Of a DNA stretch of 64,000 nucleotides, positions 26,769 to 34,366 are shown in pieces; the stretch's first letter is position 1; each line of letters starts with the position of its first letter. Position numbers and translations under genes: made by a program. The notes below the pieces were generated by a model, which was given only the letters and a program-made list of their open reading frames with translations, made no database searches and was not told the origin of the DNA. This DNA is from Halomonas sp. GTDB taxonomy: Bacteria; Pseudomonadota; Gammaproteobacteria; Pseudomonadales; Halomonadaceae. The stretch covers positions 224,388 through 288,387 of the forward strand of contig NZ_JAGOBJ010000008.1 in assembly GCF_017983445.1 (NCBI RefSeq). The letters run 5' to 3'.

Positions 26769-27539
26769 TTACTGTGTGGCTAAGCGTTGATTATCCAGAA
26801 AGCGCTGAAAAATAGCAGGTTCATCGGTAATCACGCTGGCGATCCCCCAGCTCCAGCGGCTTTGAAAGGCGCTGGGATCGTTGGCGGTATAGCAAAGAAG
26901 CTGGTAGCCCGCTTCATGCATGGCATCGGCCTGGGCGCGTTTCAGGCGTGGCCAGTGCGGGTGGATGCTATACGCTTCAACGGCCTCGCACTGGGCTTGC
27001 CACGCTTTAGGTATGCTGCCAAACAAAACGCCCAGCGCTAAATCTTCTTTAGGTGCAAAGGTGCGGCAGTGGCGAAGCGCGCTAAGATCGAAGGAGGAGA
27101 TAACCAGACGTTCAGGGGGGAGGGCCTTCAGTATTTCTGGCATGACGCGATCAACCAACTCAATAGGATCGCGGCCCTTATTGACCTTGATTTCCAGGTT
27201 GACGCCCATTTGCAGTTCGTTAAGTAGCTCAAGCATGGCCTCAAGGCTTGCCAACTTTTCGCCAGCAAAACGATCACTAAACCAGCTGCCGACATCTAAT
27301 GTCTGGGCCTGAGGCCAAGTGAGTTGATTAAGCGCGCCACGCCCGTCCGAGCAGCGCGCTACATCAGCATCGTGCCAGATAACCGGCGTACCGTCGCCAA
27401 GTAGCTGTACATCAAGCTCCACCCAGCGGGCACCCGCTTCATAAGCTGCGCGCACGGCGGCAAGGGTGTTTTCAGGGGCGGCAGCGGAGTAACCGCGATG
27501 GGCAATCAGCGTGGGAAGCGTAATAGCGGGATGGGTCAT
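26769..27539 (-). CDS. ugpQ: Cytoplasmic glycerophosphodiester phosphodiesterase
   Basis: A 256-residue GDPD-family enzyme. Catalytic features are HRG at 14-16 (IAHRGYSAAAPENTL), ELDVQLLGDGTPVIWHDA with Glu/Asp metal ligands and the general-acid His, and NLEIK. It hydrolyses glycerophosphodiesters to glycerol-3-phosphate and an alcohol. There is no signal peptide, as in UgpQ rather than GlpQ. The nearby glpD/glpR (31-34 kb) would use the product. It lies 9 bp upstream of nfo and is probably cotranscribed with it. No ugp transporter is in the window. Confidence 0.92.
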   Translation of the reverse strand: MTHPAITLPTLIAHRGYSAAAPENTLAAVRAAYEAGARWVELDVQLLGDGTPVIWHDADVARCSDGRGALNQLTWPQAQTLDVGSWFSDRFAGEKLASLEAMLELLNELQMGVNLEIKVNKGRDPIELVDRVMPEILKALPPERLVISSFDLSALRHCRTFAPKEDLALGVLFGSIPKAWQAQCEAVEAYSIHPHWPRLKRAQADAMHEAGYQLLCYTANDPSAFQSRWSWGIASVITDEPAIFQRFLDNQRLATQ

Positions 27540-27718
27540 CGTTCGTCCAGAAGCGTTACCGGTTAAATTGGTCTGAGTTTAGCATGAGCCTATGACACCG
27601 GCGTGTCACTCAAGCGCGGTCGATGCGAGTAAGCTCAAGGCATTGCTTGATTTCTGCCGCGTGACGCGGTTGGATAACAGCACCTAGTGGTGCCAATAAT
27701 TAACAAGGAGTTTTGTTC

Positions 27719-28696
27719 ATGTCCAAGCGTATTCAGCTTTCCAAAACAGGCGGTTCCGAGGTGCTGGAATGGGCCGATGCTGAGCCGAAAGCGCCGAGTG
27801 CTGGCGAAGTAAGAATTGCCAATAAGGCCGTTGGGCTTAACTTTATCGATATCTATTTCCGAACCGGGCTTTATCCGGCGCCTTCCATGCCAACGGGTCT
27901 GGGAACCGAAGGCGCAGGTATTGTAGACGCTGTTGGTGAGGGCGTAACCCATCTAAAAGAGGGCGACCGGGTAGCCTACGCTCAGGGGCCCTTGGGGGCT
28001 TACGCCGAACTGCATACGCTGCCTGCTTCAAAAGTGGTCAAGCTTCCAGACTTTATCGATTTCGAAACAGCCGCCGCTAGTATGCTGAAAGGCCTTACCG
28101 TGCAGTATCTTTTACGCCAGACCCATGAGTTAAAAGGCGGCGAGACGATTCTATTTCATGCCGCGGCGGGCGGGGTAGGTTCTATCGCGTGTCAGTGGGC
28201 CAATGCTTTAGGCGTTAAGCTGATCGGCACGGTAAGCTCGAAGGAGAAAGCCGATCTAGCCATGGCGAATGGCGCCTGGGCGACGATTAACTACACCGAA
28301 GAAGACGTGGTTGAGCGGGTACGTGAGCTGACCAACGGCGAAATGTGTGACGTGGTTTACGATTCCGTAGGTAAGGACACTTGGGAGATTTCCTTGAGCT
28401 GTTTGAAGCCCCGTTCGTTGATGGTGAGCTTTGGTAATTCATCAGGCCCGGTGGATGGCGTGAATATCGGCATTCTGAATCAGAAAGGGTCGCTTTTTGT
28501 AACGCGCCCCAGCCTAAATGGCTATGCCGATACGCGTGAGCGTCTGGAAATGATGTGTGAAGATTTCTTTAGCATGATTGAAAGCGGAAAAATCAAAATT
28601 GACGTTGCTAATCGCTATCCGTTAGCTGACGCGGGCAAGGCGCAAGACGCGCTGCAAAACCGTAAAACTACGGGTTCAACCGTTCTACTTCCTTAA
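27719..28696 (+). CDS. qorA: Zinc-independent quinone oxidoreductase (NADPH)
   Basis: A 325-residue medium-chain dehydrogenase/reductase of the quinone reductase class. The N-terminal GroES-like part (LNFIDIYFRTGLYP) carries no zinc ligands. The Rossmann motif is AAAGGVGSIACQWA, typical of QOR. It reduces quinones with NADPH in the cytoplasm. The ATG at 27719 has AAGGAG eight bases upstream; a TTG at 27713 is less likely. It is a single gene with its own terminator. Confidence 0.92.
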   Translation: MSKRIQLSKTGGSEVLEWADAEPKAPSAGEVRIANKAVGLNFIDIYFRTGLYPAPSMPTGLGTEGAGIVDAVGEGVTHLKEGDRVAYAQGPLGAYAELHTLPASKVVKLPDFIDFETAAASMLKGLTVQYLLRQTHELKGGETILFHAAAGGVGSIACQWANALGVKLIGTVSSKEKADLAMANGAWATINYTEEDVVERVRELTNGEMCDVVYDSVGKDTWEISLSCLKPRSLMVSFGNSSGPVDGVNIGILNQKGSLFVTRPSLNGYADTRERLEMMCEDFFSMIESGKIKIDVANRYPLADAGKAQDALQNRKTTGSTVLLP

Positions 28697-28714
28697 AAAA
28701 ACCGCACATCGCTC

Positions 28715-28745
28715 AAAAGCCGCCGTTCATTCTGGCGGCTTTTTT
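28715..28745 (+). terminator. Rho-independent terminator after qorA
   Basis: Stem AAAAGCCGCC / GGCGGCTTTT with a 9-base loop, continuing into T residues. Confidence 0.85.
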
Positions 28746-28971
28746 ATTGATGAATGAAGCGCAGGAAAAATATGGGGTCTCTAGGTTGGGTAGATAGAGC
28801 CTCTATTTTATTTTTCTAGTCATCTGCAGGGCCTATACGGTTGTATAAATATCGCCTAATGTGTGAGGGTTATTCGAACCGTTAACTTATATTGCGGCTC
28901 AGCAAAGCAAGCCGATAGGGTAGTGCGATCGCCTTGCTCTTACCCAATGGTGGCACAAGGAGGTGATTAGC

Positions 28972-30828
28972 ATGGCGGTGGAAACGATCGGTTTGGCACC
29001 CAGTACGCTGGTATTTATTGTACTGGGGTTAACGCTCATGGCGTTTATCTGGGGGCGCTTTCGTTACGATTTAGTGGCGTTGACGGCGCTGTTAGCATCC
29101 GTGATGTTAGGCCTTGTACCCGCTGATTCAGCGTTTGCCGGGTTTGGTCACCCAGCGGTGATTACCGTCGCTGCCGTACTGGTGCTAAGCCGGGGTTTTG
29201 AGCGCTCTGGCGTTGTGGATGTTATTTCTAACCAGGTGCTGAAAGTGGGTGACCGACTAATCCTCCAGCTGCTGGTGCTGGTGGGTACCGTTGTGGTGCT
29301 GTCAGGCATTATGAATAACGTCGGCGCACTGGCACTGTTGCTGCCGGTCGCCATGCGCCTTGCCCGGGAACATGATACCTCACCTTCACTGCTCTTGATG
29401 CCGCTTGCCTTCGGCTCGTTATTGGGCGGCCTTACCACGCTGATTGGCACCCCGCCGAACATTATCATCTCTACTTATCGAGGTAATATTACCGGCGAAA
29501 ATTTTGGCATGTTCAGCTTTTCTCCCGCTGGGGTTGCGGTGGCCGGTGCGGGTCTTGCCTTTATAGTGTTAATTGGCTGGCGCTTGACTCCCAAGCGCAA
29601 TGCGCAATCTTCTGCTGATGAAATGTTTGATACCGCCAACTATCTGGTAGAGCTAAAAGTCACCAAGGACTCCAAAGCCAACGGCTTGACCCTGCCTCAG
29701 CTACGCGATGAGCTTGAAGAGGCTATCCCGGTACTTGCCGTCGTGCGCGACGATAACCGCCGGGCGGGTTACTCTTTTCACGGCATCTTGCAAGAGGGCG
29801 ATATTCTCCTGCTGGAGGCCGGGCCCGATGAGCTTAAGCTACTGGAAGATAAAGTGGGTCTAAGCGCTATCGCCGAACCAGAAGAAGAGCCTGATGAAAG
29901 CGATTCAACTTCCGATGTGAGTGCCGAGGCAGACGCGGACAGCAAAGATGCCCGTCAACCGGTCAATACCGAGGGGCTTCAGCTAATCGAAGCGGTGGTA
30001 CGTAATGACTCGATGATGAATAACCGCAGCGTTCGGCAACTGCGTTTAAATCATCAGTTTGGCCTTCATCTGGTGGCCGTCGCCCGGGATGGCAGCCGTT
30101 TGAAGCAGCGGTTGAGAGATATCCGCTTCAAAACTGGTGATGTCCTGCTACTTCAGGGAAGTGAAAACGAGATAAGCGATAGTCTTTCGACACTTGGCTG
30201 CCTGCCACTAGCCAGCCGGGCGCTTAACTTAGGCCAACCGCGTAAACTGGCTATCTCTATCGGGATATTTGCTCTGGCGATTGTCGCCATGCTGCTGGAC
30301 CTGTTGCCTGCCGCTGTAGCGATGAGTAGTGCCGCCGTGGTTTCGCTGCTGATCGGCGTATTGCCGCTGCGTGATGGTTATCAGGCAATTGACGGGCCTG
30401 TCATCGTCCTGCTTGCCGCGATGCTGCCCGTGGGGGAGGCGTTGGAAACAAGCGGCGGAGCCGAGATTGTCGCCAATACCTTGCTTACCTTGGGTGCCGA
30501 GTGGCCTATCTTTATCTCCTTGATTGGCCTGTTCGTGCTTACCATGCTGCTTTCAAATGTGGTGAATAATGCCGCCGCGGCGTTGTTGATGGCGCCTATT
30601 GCGGCGAGCCTAGCTCAGGGCTTTAACGTATCGATCGACCCGTTCTTGATGGTGGTGGCCATCAGTGCCTCATGTGCCTTCTTGACGCCGATCGGTCACC
30701 AGTCCAATACGCTGGTATTAGGCCCCGGCGGGTATAGCTTTGGTGACTATTGGAAATTGGGGCTGCCGCTTTCGATCGTTGTGTTAATCGTCGCGCTGCC
30801 TGTGATCTTATGGGTATGGCCGCTATAG
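28972..30828 (+). CDS. SLC13-family permease with two central RCK_C (TrkA-C) domains
   Basis: A 618-residue transporter of the divalent-anion/Na+ symporter (DASS) superfamily. Two membrane halves carry the family's TPPN-type loops (LIGTPPNIIIS in the first; LTPIGHQSNTLVLGPGGYSF in the second). Two cytoplasmic RCK_C domains (about 210-285 and 325-400) sit between them, separated by an acidic linker rich in E, D and S. RCK_C domains usually sense ligands or nucleotides. Substrates in this subgroup include sulfate and dicarboxylates; it cannot be assigned here. The ATG at 28972 follows AAGGAGG by eight bases. Confidence 0.88.
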   Translation: MAVETIGLAPSTLVFIVLGLTLMAFIWGRFRYDLVALTALLASVMLGLVPADSAFAGFGHPAVITVAAVLVLSRGFERSGVVDVISNQVLKVGDRLILQLLVLVGTVVVLSGIMNNVGALALLLPVAMRLAREHDTSPSLLLMPLAFGSLLGGLTTLIGTPPNIIISTYRGNITGENFGMFSFSPAGVAVAGAGLAFIVLIGWRLTPKRNAQSSADEMFDTANYLVELKVTKDSKANGLTLPQLRDELEEAIPVLAVVRDDNRRAGYSFHGILQEGDILLLEAGPDELKLLEDKVGLSAIAEPEEEPDESDSTSDVSAEADADSKDARQPVNTEGLQLIEAVVRNDSMMNNRSVRQLRLNHQFGLHLVAVARDGSRLKQRLRDIRFKTGDVLLLQGSENEISDSLSTLGCLPLASRALNLGQPRKLAISIGIFALAIVAMLLDLLPAAVAMSSAAVVSLLIGVLPLRDGYQAIDGPVIVLLAAMLPVGEALETSGGAEIVANTLLTLGAEWPIFISLIGLFVLTMLLSNVVNNAAAALLMAPIAASLAQGFNVSIDPFLMVVAISASCAFLTPIGHQSNTLVLGPGGYSFGDYWKLGLPLSIVVLIVALPVILWVWPL

Positions 30829-30971
30829 ATGTAAACATGGGGTAGGTAAGAGGCCCGGTCTTTCTGCCCAGAGCAATGTATTTAAAGTTATCCATTGGGA
30901 ACTATCAGATTTCGAAAATTTTATTACCCTGTTACGCTTAGTGACAATCAAAAAGTGAACGGGCCGGGCCT

Positions 30972-31730
30972 ATGAATCAACAATACCGTCAAGATGCGAT
31001 TGTCGAGCTGGTTCGCCAACACGGCTATATGAGCATTGAACAACTGACTGATCACTTCGCTGTAACGCCCCAAACCATTCGGCGTGATTTAAATACTTTG
31101 GCCAATGAAGGACGTGCCCGACGGGTTCATGGTGGCGTGGGTATTGAATCAAGCACTGTGAATACGGCTTACAGCACGCGTAAAACGCTTCATCTGGAAG
31201 AGAAAGAGCGTATAGCGCACTGCCTGGCGCAGCACATTCCTAACCACGCATCGCTGTTCATCAATATCGGCACCAGTAACGAGGTGATTGCCCAGGCGCT
31301 GCTTGAGCATCAGGGGTTGGAAATCATCACCAACAACTTGAACGTGGCGGCTATTTTGCAGCATAAAGAAGACTTTAACGTGATTATCGCCGGCGGGCAG
31401 GTACGCTCTCGAGATGGCGGTATCATCGGCGAAGCCACGATCGATTTTATCAATCAATTCAAGGTTGATTACGGTATTATTGGCATCAGCGGTATCGATG
31501 AAGACGGCTCGCTACTGGAGTTTGACTACCAGGAAGTACGGGTCGCGCAGGCTATCATTGCCAATTCACGGCGGGTGTATCTTGCGGCGGATTACTCCAA
31601 ATTCCATCGAAATCCGGTGGTGCGGCAAGGGAATTTATCACAGCTGGACGCGCTGTTTACCGATCGTAAGCCGCCTGAGGCTATTCGACAGCTGCTTTCG
31701 CAATATGAAGTCACGCTGCATGTTGCCTAA
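30972..31730 (+). CDS. glpR: Glycerol-3-phosphate regulon repressor, DeoR family
   Basis: A 252-residue DeoR-type regulator. The HTH (about 7-57: EQLTDHFAVTPQTIRRDLN) and the sugar-phosphate-binding C-terminal domain (FINIGTSNEV, IIAGGQVRSRDGG, LEFDYQEV, LAADYSKF) match GlpR. The length equals that of E. coli GlpR. It represses glp genes and is relieved by glycerol-3-phosphate. It is convergent with glpD, with a short gene and a long intergenic region between them. Confidence 0.92.
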   Translation: MNQQYRQDAIVELVRQHGYMSIEQLTDHFAVTPQTIRRDLNTLANEGRARRVHGGVGIESSTVNTAYSTRKTLHLEEKERIAHCLAQHIPNHASLFINIGTSNEVIAQALLEHQGLEIITNNLNVAAILQHKEDFNVIIAGGQVRSRDGGIIGEATIDFINQFKVDYGIIGISGIDEDGSLLEFDYQEVRVAQAIIANSRRVYLAADYSKFHRNPVVRQGNLSQLDALFTDRKPPEAIRQLLSQYEVTLHVA

Positions 31731-32202
31731 GTAAAGGCGAATTAAGTAACGGCGGATAAAGGCCTGTAAAAAATCATCATGAAACATCGCGTAGCCATAA
31801 CGCCCAATGGCTGCGCTCCTTCACTCTTTACCCTATCTGCTGTAAGCCCTTGACAGGTTTAGGCGCTGGTTCGGGTTAATGTAGTCGAGCTACAACCCGG
31901 CATGCGTCCAATGATGCATTGTTGGTTTAACGTCCATCCACCATAGTCAAAGCGTGGCTTAGGTAGGCAGTCGCTGTCCCGATTTACTTATCCAAGCCTT
32001 GCTACGTAACCATAGTGCTTCAGCATAACCAGGCGCTAAAGGGCGAAGGTCTATAACGCTTGCGACCGTTCGCAGTCACCGAACCAGGCACTTATCCGGC
32101 CTGGCATGAGTAGCAACGTCACCATACGCCATTAGACGACTGCCTTGTGTATTGATAGATGCGAATACAGGCAGCGGATGACCATACCATGAGGTACTGA
32201 CC
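31731..32202. other. 472-bp intergenic region with several hairpins, function unknown
   Basis: No protein gene is supported. Visible structures are an imperfect hairpin around 31872-31899 (CGGGT...TGTAG / CTACAACCCG), a CAATG-ATG-CATTG palindrome at 31909-31921, and CCAGGC / GCCTGG arms at 32084-32089 and 32099-32104. The end is close to the start of a 74-residue gene and may contain its leader. An uncharacterised structured RNA is possible; no known family was recognised. Confidence 0.3.
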
Positions 32203-32427
32203 ATGAACTGTATTGAACTTAACCAGCAGGCCGACCAGATCGCCAGTACGTTTAGCAAACTAGATTTGGCTAAACTAGTGCTCGCCCTTAAAAATAACCG
32301 TGAGTCACTCCAGCACGCCGTAGAAGTAATCGATACTATCGATAGCCGAATGGGCTGTACGCTTGATGAAGCCTGGGATGAAGTGCTGGCCGGTGATTCA
32401 CAGCTGCTTATCATTAATGAAGAGTAG
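32203..32427 (+). CDS. Small acidic protein of unknown function
   Basis: A 74-residue protein with an amphipathic N-terminal helix (LNQQADQIASTFSKLDLAKL) and an acidic C-terminus ending INEE. I do not recognise a family. GAGGT lies seven bases before the ATG, and a strong terminator follows 30 bp after the stop, which supports a real short gene. It has its own transcription unit between glpR and glpD. The long frame on the opposite strand (32076-32414) looks like a shadow. Confidence 0.6.
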   Translation: MNCIELNQQADQIASTFSKLDLAKLVLALKNNRESLQHAVEVIDTIDSRMGCTLDEAWDEVLAGDSQLLIINEE

Positions 32428-32458
32428 ATGAAGACGTAAGGTTGAGCGTCTGATACTC

Positions 32459-32487
32459 AGCCCCTTCAGTGTGTGAAGGGGCTTTTT
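32459..32487 (+). terminator. Rho-independent terminator after the 74-residue gene
   Basis: Perfect 10-bp stem AGCCCCTTCA / TGAAGGGGCT with a 5-base loop and a TTTTTG tail. Confidence 0.88.
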
Positions 32488-32549
32488 GTTTATAAGCCGC
32501 TCTATATTTCGTGCAGTGAATCTTTCAAAGTACCGAGAAGATTACCGCA

Positions 32550-34187
32550 CTATGCTTGCAGAGCTTCAAACTGCGCGGTGTTAACGCGATTATCAAAATA
32601 GGTGGCAAGCCGCTGTTCGGCCTGATCGCCAAACAGTACGCGGCAAGCCTGTTTCAAGCCTTCTGAATGGCGCAGCTGCTCCTGGTCAACCACAAGTGAG
32701 ATTTTGGAGCGCCGGCGCAGGAAATCTTCAAGCTCGGTAATCATTTCGTGATCACGCGCATGTTCCAGCTCGACCCGAATATATTCGGTACCTTCAATCA
32801 ATAGCGCCCCCTGGCTGGGGTCTTTTTCGATTTTCTCAAGCATCGCGAAGGCTTTATCCGCATAGCGACGCCATAGGCGTATTGAAAGAGGCTCTGACGA
32901 CGTTGGCGCGGTCATCGAATCAAGATCCATACGTTTGGCGTGCGCCATAAACTGCTGCTTAATCGCCAATGCTGGTTCGCCATACCAGTGAAAATCAGGC
33001 TTGGGTAACGTTATGCCAAGCGTGAGCAGTGCATCTGAAATTTCATCGCCCACGTTTAAACAGTCGGTAAGCTTGCCACCAAAAATACTGATATGCGCGT
33101 TATCGGTATTAGTGTCGATTACGTGTTTACGCGAAAGCTGTAAAAAATCGCGGTCGCTACCTTGGTCTGATTCCACGGCTAGCGGACGCACACCGCAGCG
33201 GGTAGAAATAATATCACTGGGGGTAAGTGGCCTATCCAGCGTTAGCCGCTTATTGATATTATCCAACACAAAATCGATGTCTTCCTGGGTAACCACCGCA
33301 TCAGGGTGATCCATATGGGTGTCGGTTGTGCCAATGCAGGTCCGGTTGCCCATGGGTATTACAAAAAATAGCCGCCCATCGTCAGCAAAGAAGGCCAATA
33401 CACGCTTTGAATCCGTCAGCTGGGGCACAATCAGATGAATGCCCTTGGAGTAAAGATGCTGATGAGATGTTTGCTCGCCAGTAAGCTCATTGTGATGGTC
33501 GACCCAAGGCCCCGCGGCGTTGATCAATACCTTGGCGCGTATTTCAAACGTGCTGCCATCCATTGTATTGCGGGCTTTGGTGATCCATACGCCGTCTTTA
33601 CGTTCAGCACCCAGCGACTCTACATAGTTGGCTGCAGTCGCGCCAAAGTCGAGCGCGTGACGTATAAAATTGAACACAAAGCGTGCATCGTTATCGTGAA
33701 GATAGGCGTCGGAATACTCAAAGCCACCCACCGACGTATCGACATTAATAATCGACTCTTCCTGCTTGAGGCTTTTGGGAGAATGCAGGCGCGGCTTTTT
33801 GGTAAAACCGTTACCCATTAACCAGTAAAGCCACGTGCCCGCCCAGAGATAGCGTGGCGAGTGACGAAAGCCTTTGGTAATGGTGGTAAGAAAACGAATT
33901 TCCTGCACCGTAGAAGGATAGCTCTTGATTAGGTGGTTGCGACTTTTACAAAGCTTGCGCACCAGGCCAAAATCATTGCTCTCCATATATTTGATGCCTC
34001 CCCACACCAGATTCGAAGAGTGCATGCTGGTGCTGCCCGCAAAATCGCCACGATCGATCAGTGCGACGCGCGCCCCTTTGCCAGCCAATGCCGCCGCGCT
34101 GGCCGCACCGTTGATACCACCCCCAATCACCAGCGCGTCATAGGTGGTACTCGCTAATTGACTAACGTTTTGTTCGCGCAGCGTCAT
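32550..34187 (-). CDS. glpD: Aerobic glycerol-3-phosphate dehydrogenase
   Basis: A 545-residue FAD-dependent dehydrogenase. The dinucleotide-binding motif is VIGGGINGAASAAALA near the N-terminus, and STSMHSSNLVWGG, IGTTDTH and ISIFGGKLTDC follow as in GlpD. It oxidises glycerol-3-phosphate to dihydroxyacetone phosphate and passes electrons to quinone at the inner membrane. It probably uses the glycerol-3-phosphate made by UgpQ. The ATG at 34187 has GAGG five bases upstream; the frame extends to 34226 from a TTG. The glpF and glpK genes are outside the window. Confidence 0.94.
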   Translation of the reverse strand: MTLREQNVSQLASTTYDALVIGGGINGAASAAALAGKGARVALIDRGDFAGSTSMHSSNLVWGGIKYMESNDFGLVRKLCKSRNHLIKSYPSTVQEIRFLTTITKGFRHSPRYLWAGTWLYWLMGNGFTKKPRLHSPKSLKQEESIINVDTSVGGFEYSDAYLHDNDARFVFNFIRHALDFGATAANYVESLGAERKDGVWITKARNTMDGSTFEIRAKVLINAAGPWVDHHNELTGEQTSHQHLYSKGIHLIVPQLTDSKRVLAFFADDGRLFFVIPMGNRTCIGTTDTHMDHPDAVVTQEDIDFVLDNINKRLTLDRPLTPSDIISTRCGVRPLAVESDQGSDRDFLQLSRKHVIDTNTDNAHISIFGGKLTDCLNVGDEISDALLTLGITLPKPDFHWYGEPALAIKQQFMAHAKRMDLDSMTAPTSSEPLSIRLWRRYADKAFAMLEKIEKDPSQGALLIEGTEYIRVELEHARDHEMITELEDFLRRRSKISLVVDQEQLRHSEGLKQACRVLFGDQAEQRLATYFDNRVNTAQFEALQA

Positions 34188-34238
34188 GGAGGCCTCATTA
34201 ATGGAGTAGTTAGGCGTAGCAATCAAGGCTAGAAGCTA

Positions 34239-34300
34239 TTATGTTCATTTGTGAAAGGATATGTGATCGTTTTCGATCTTTCAAGTTTGAAAACGAACAT
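34239..34300. promoter_or_regulatory. Candidate GlpR operators upstream of glpD
   Basis: The 130 bp upstream of glpD hold ATGTTCATTT (34241-34250), a perfect palindrome GATCGTTTTCGATC (34265-34278) and AAACGAACAT (34291-34300). ATGTTC/GAACAT half-sites match the enterobacterial GlpR consensus, and the TCGTTTTCGA core matches the form reported for pseudomonads. The glpR gene in this window makes the assignment plausible. Confidence 0.55.
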
Positions 34301-34310
34301 TTATAAATGT

Positions 34311-34341
34311 AAAAAAACCGGCTCCATTATGGAGCCGGTTT
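34311..34341 (-). terminator. Rho-independent terminator after fadE
   Basis: Stem AACCGGCTCC / GGAGCCGGTT with a 5-base loop (34316-34340). On the minus strand it runs into TTTTTTT, 27 bp beyond the fadE stop. Confidence 0.9.
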
Positions 34342-34366
34342 GTGTCCTGCAGTTTGCACGTAAAAA

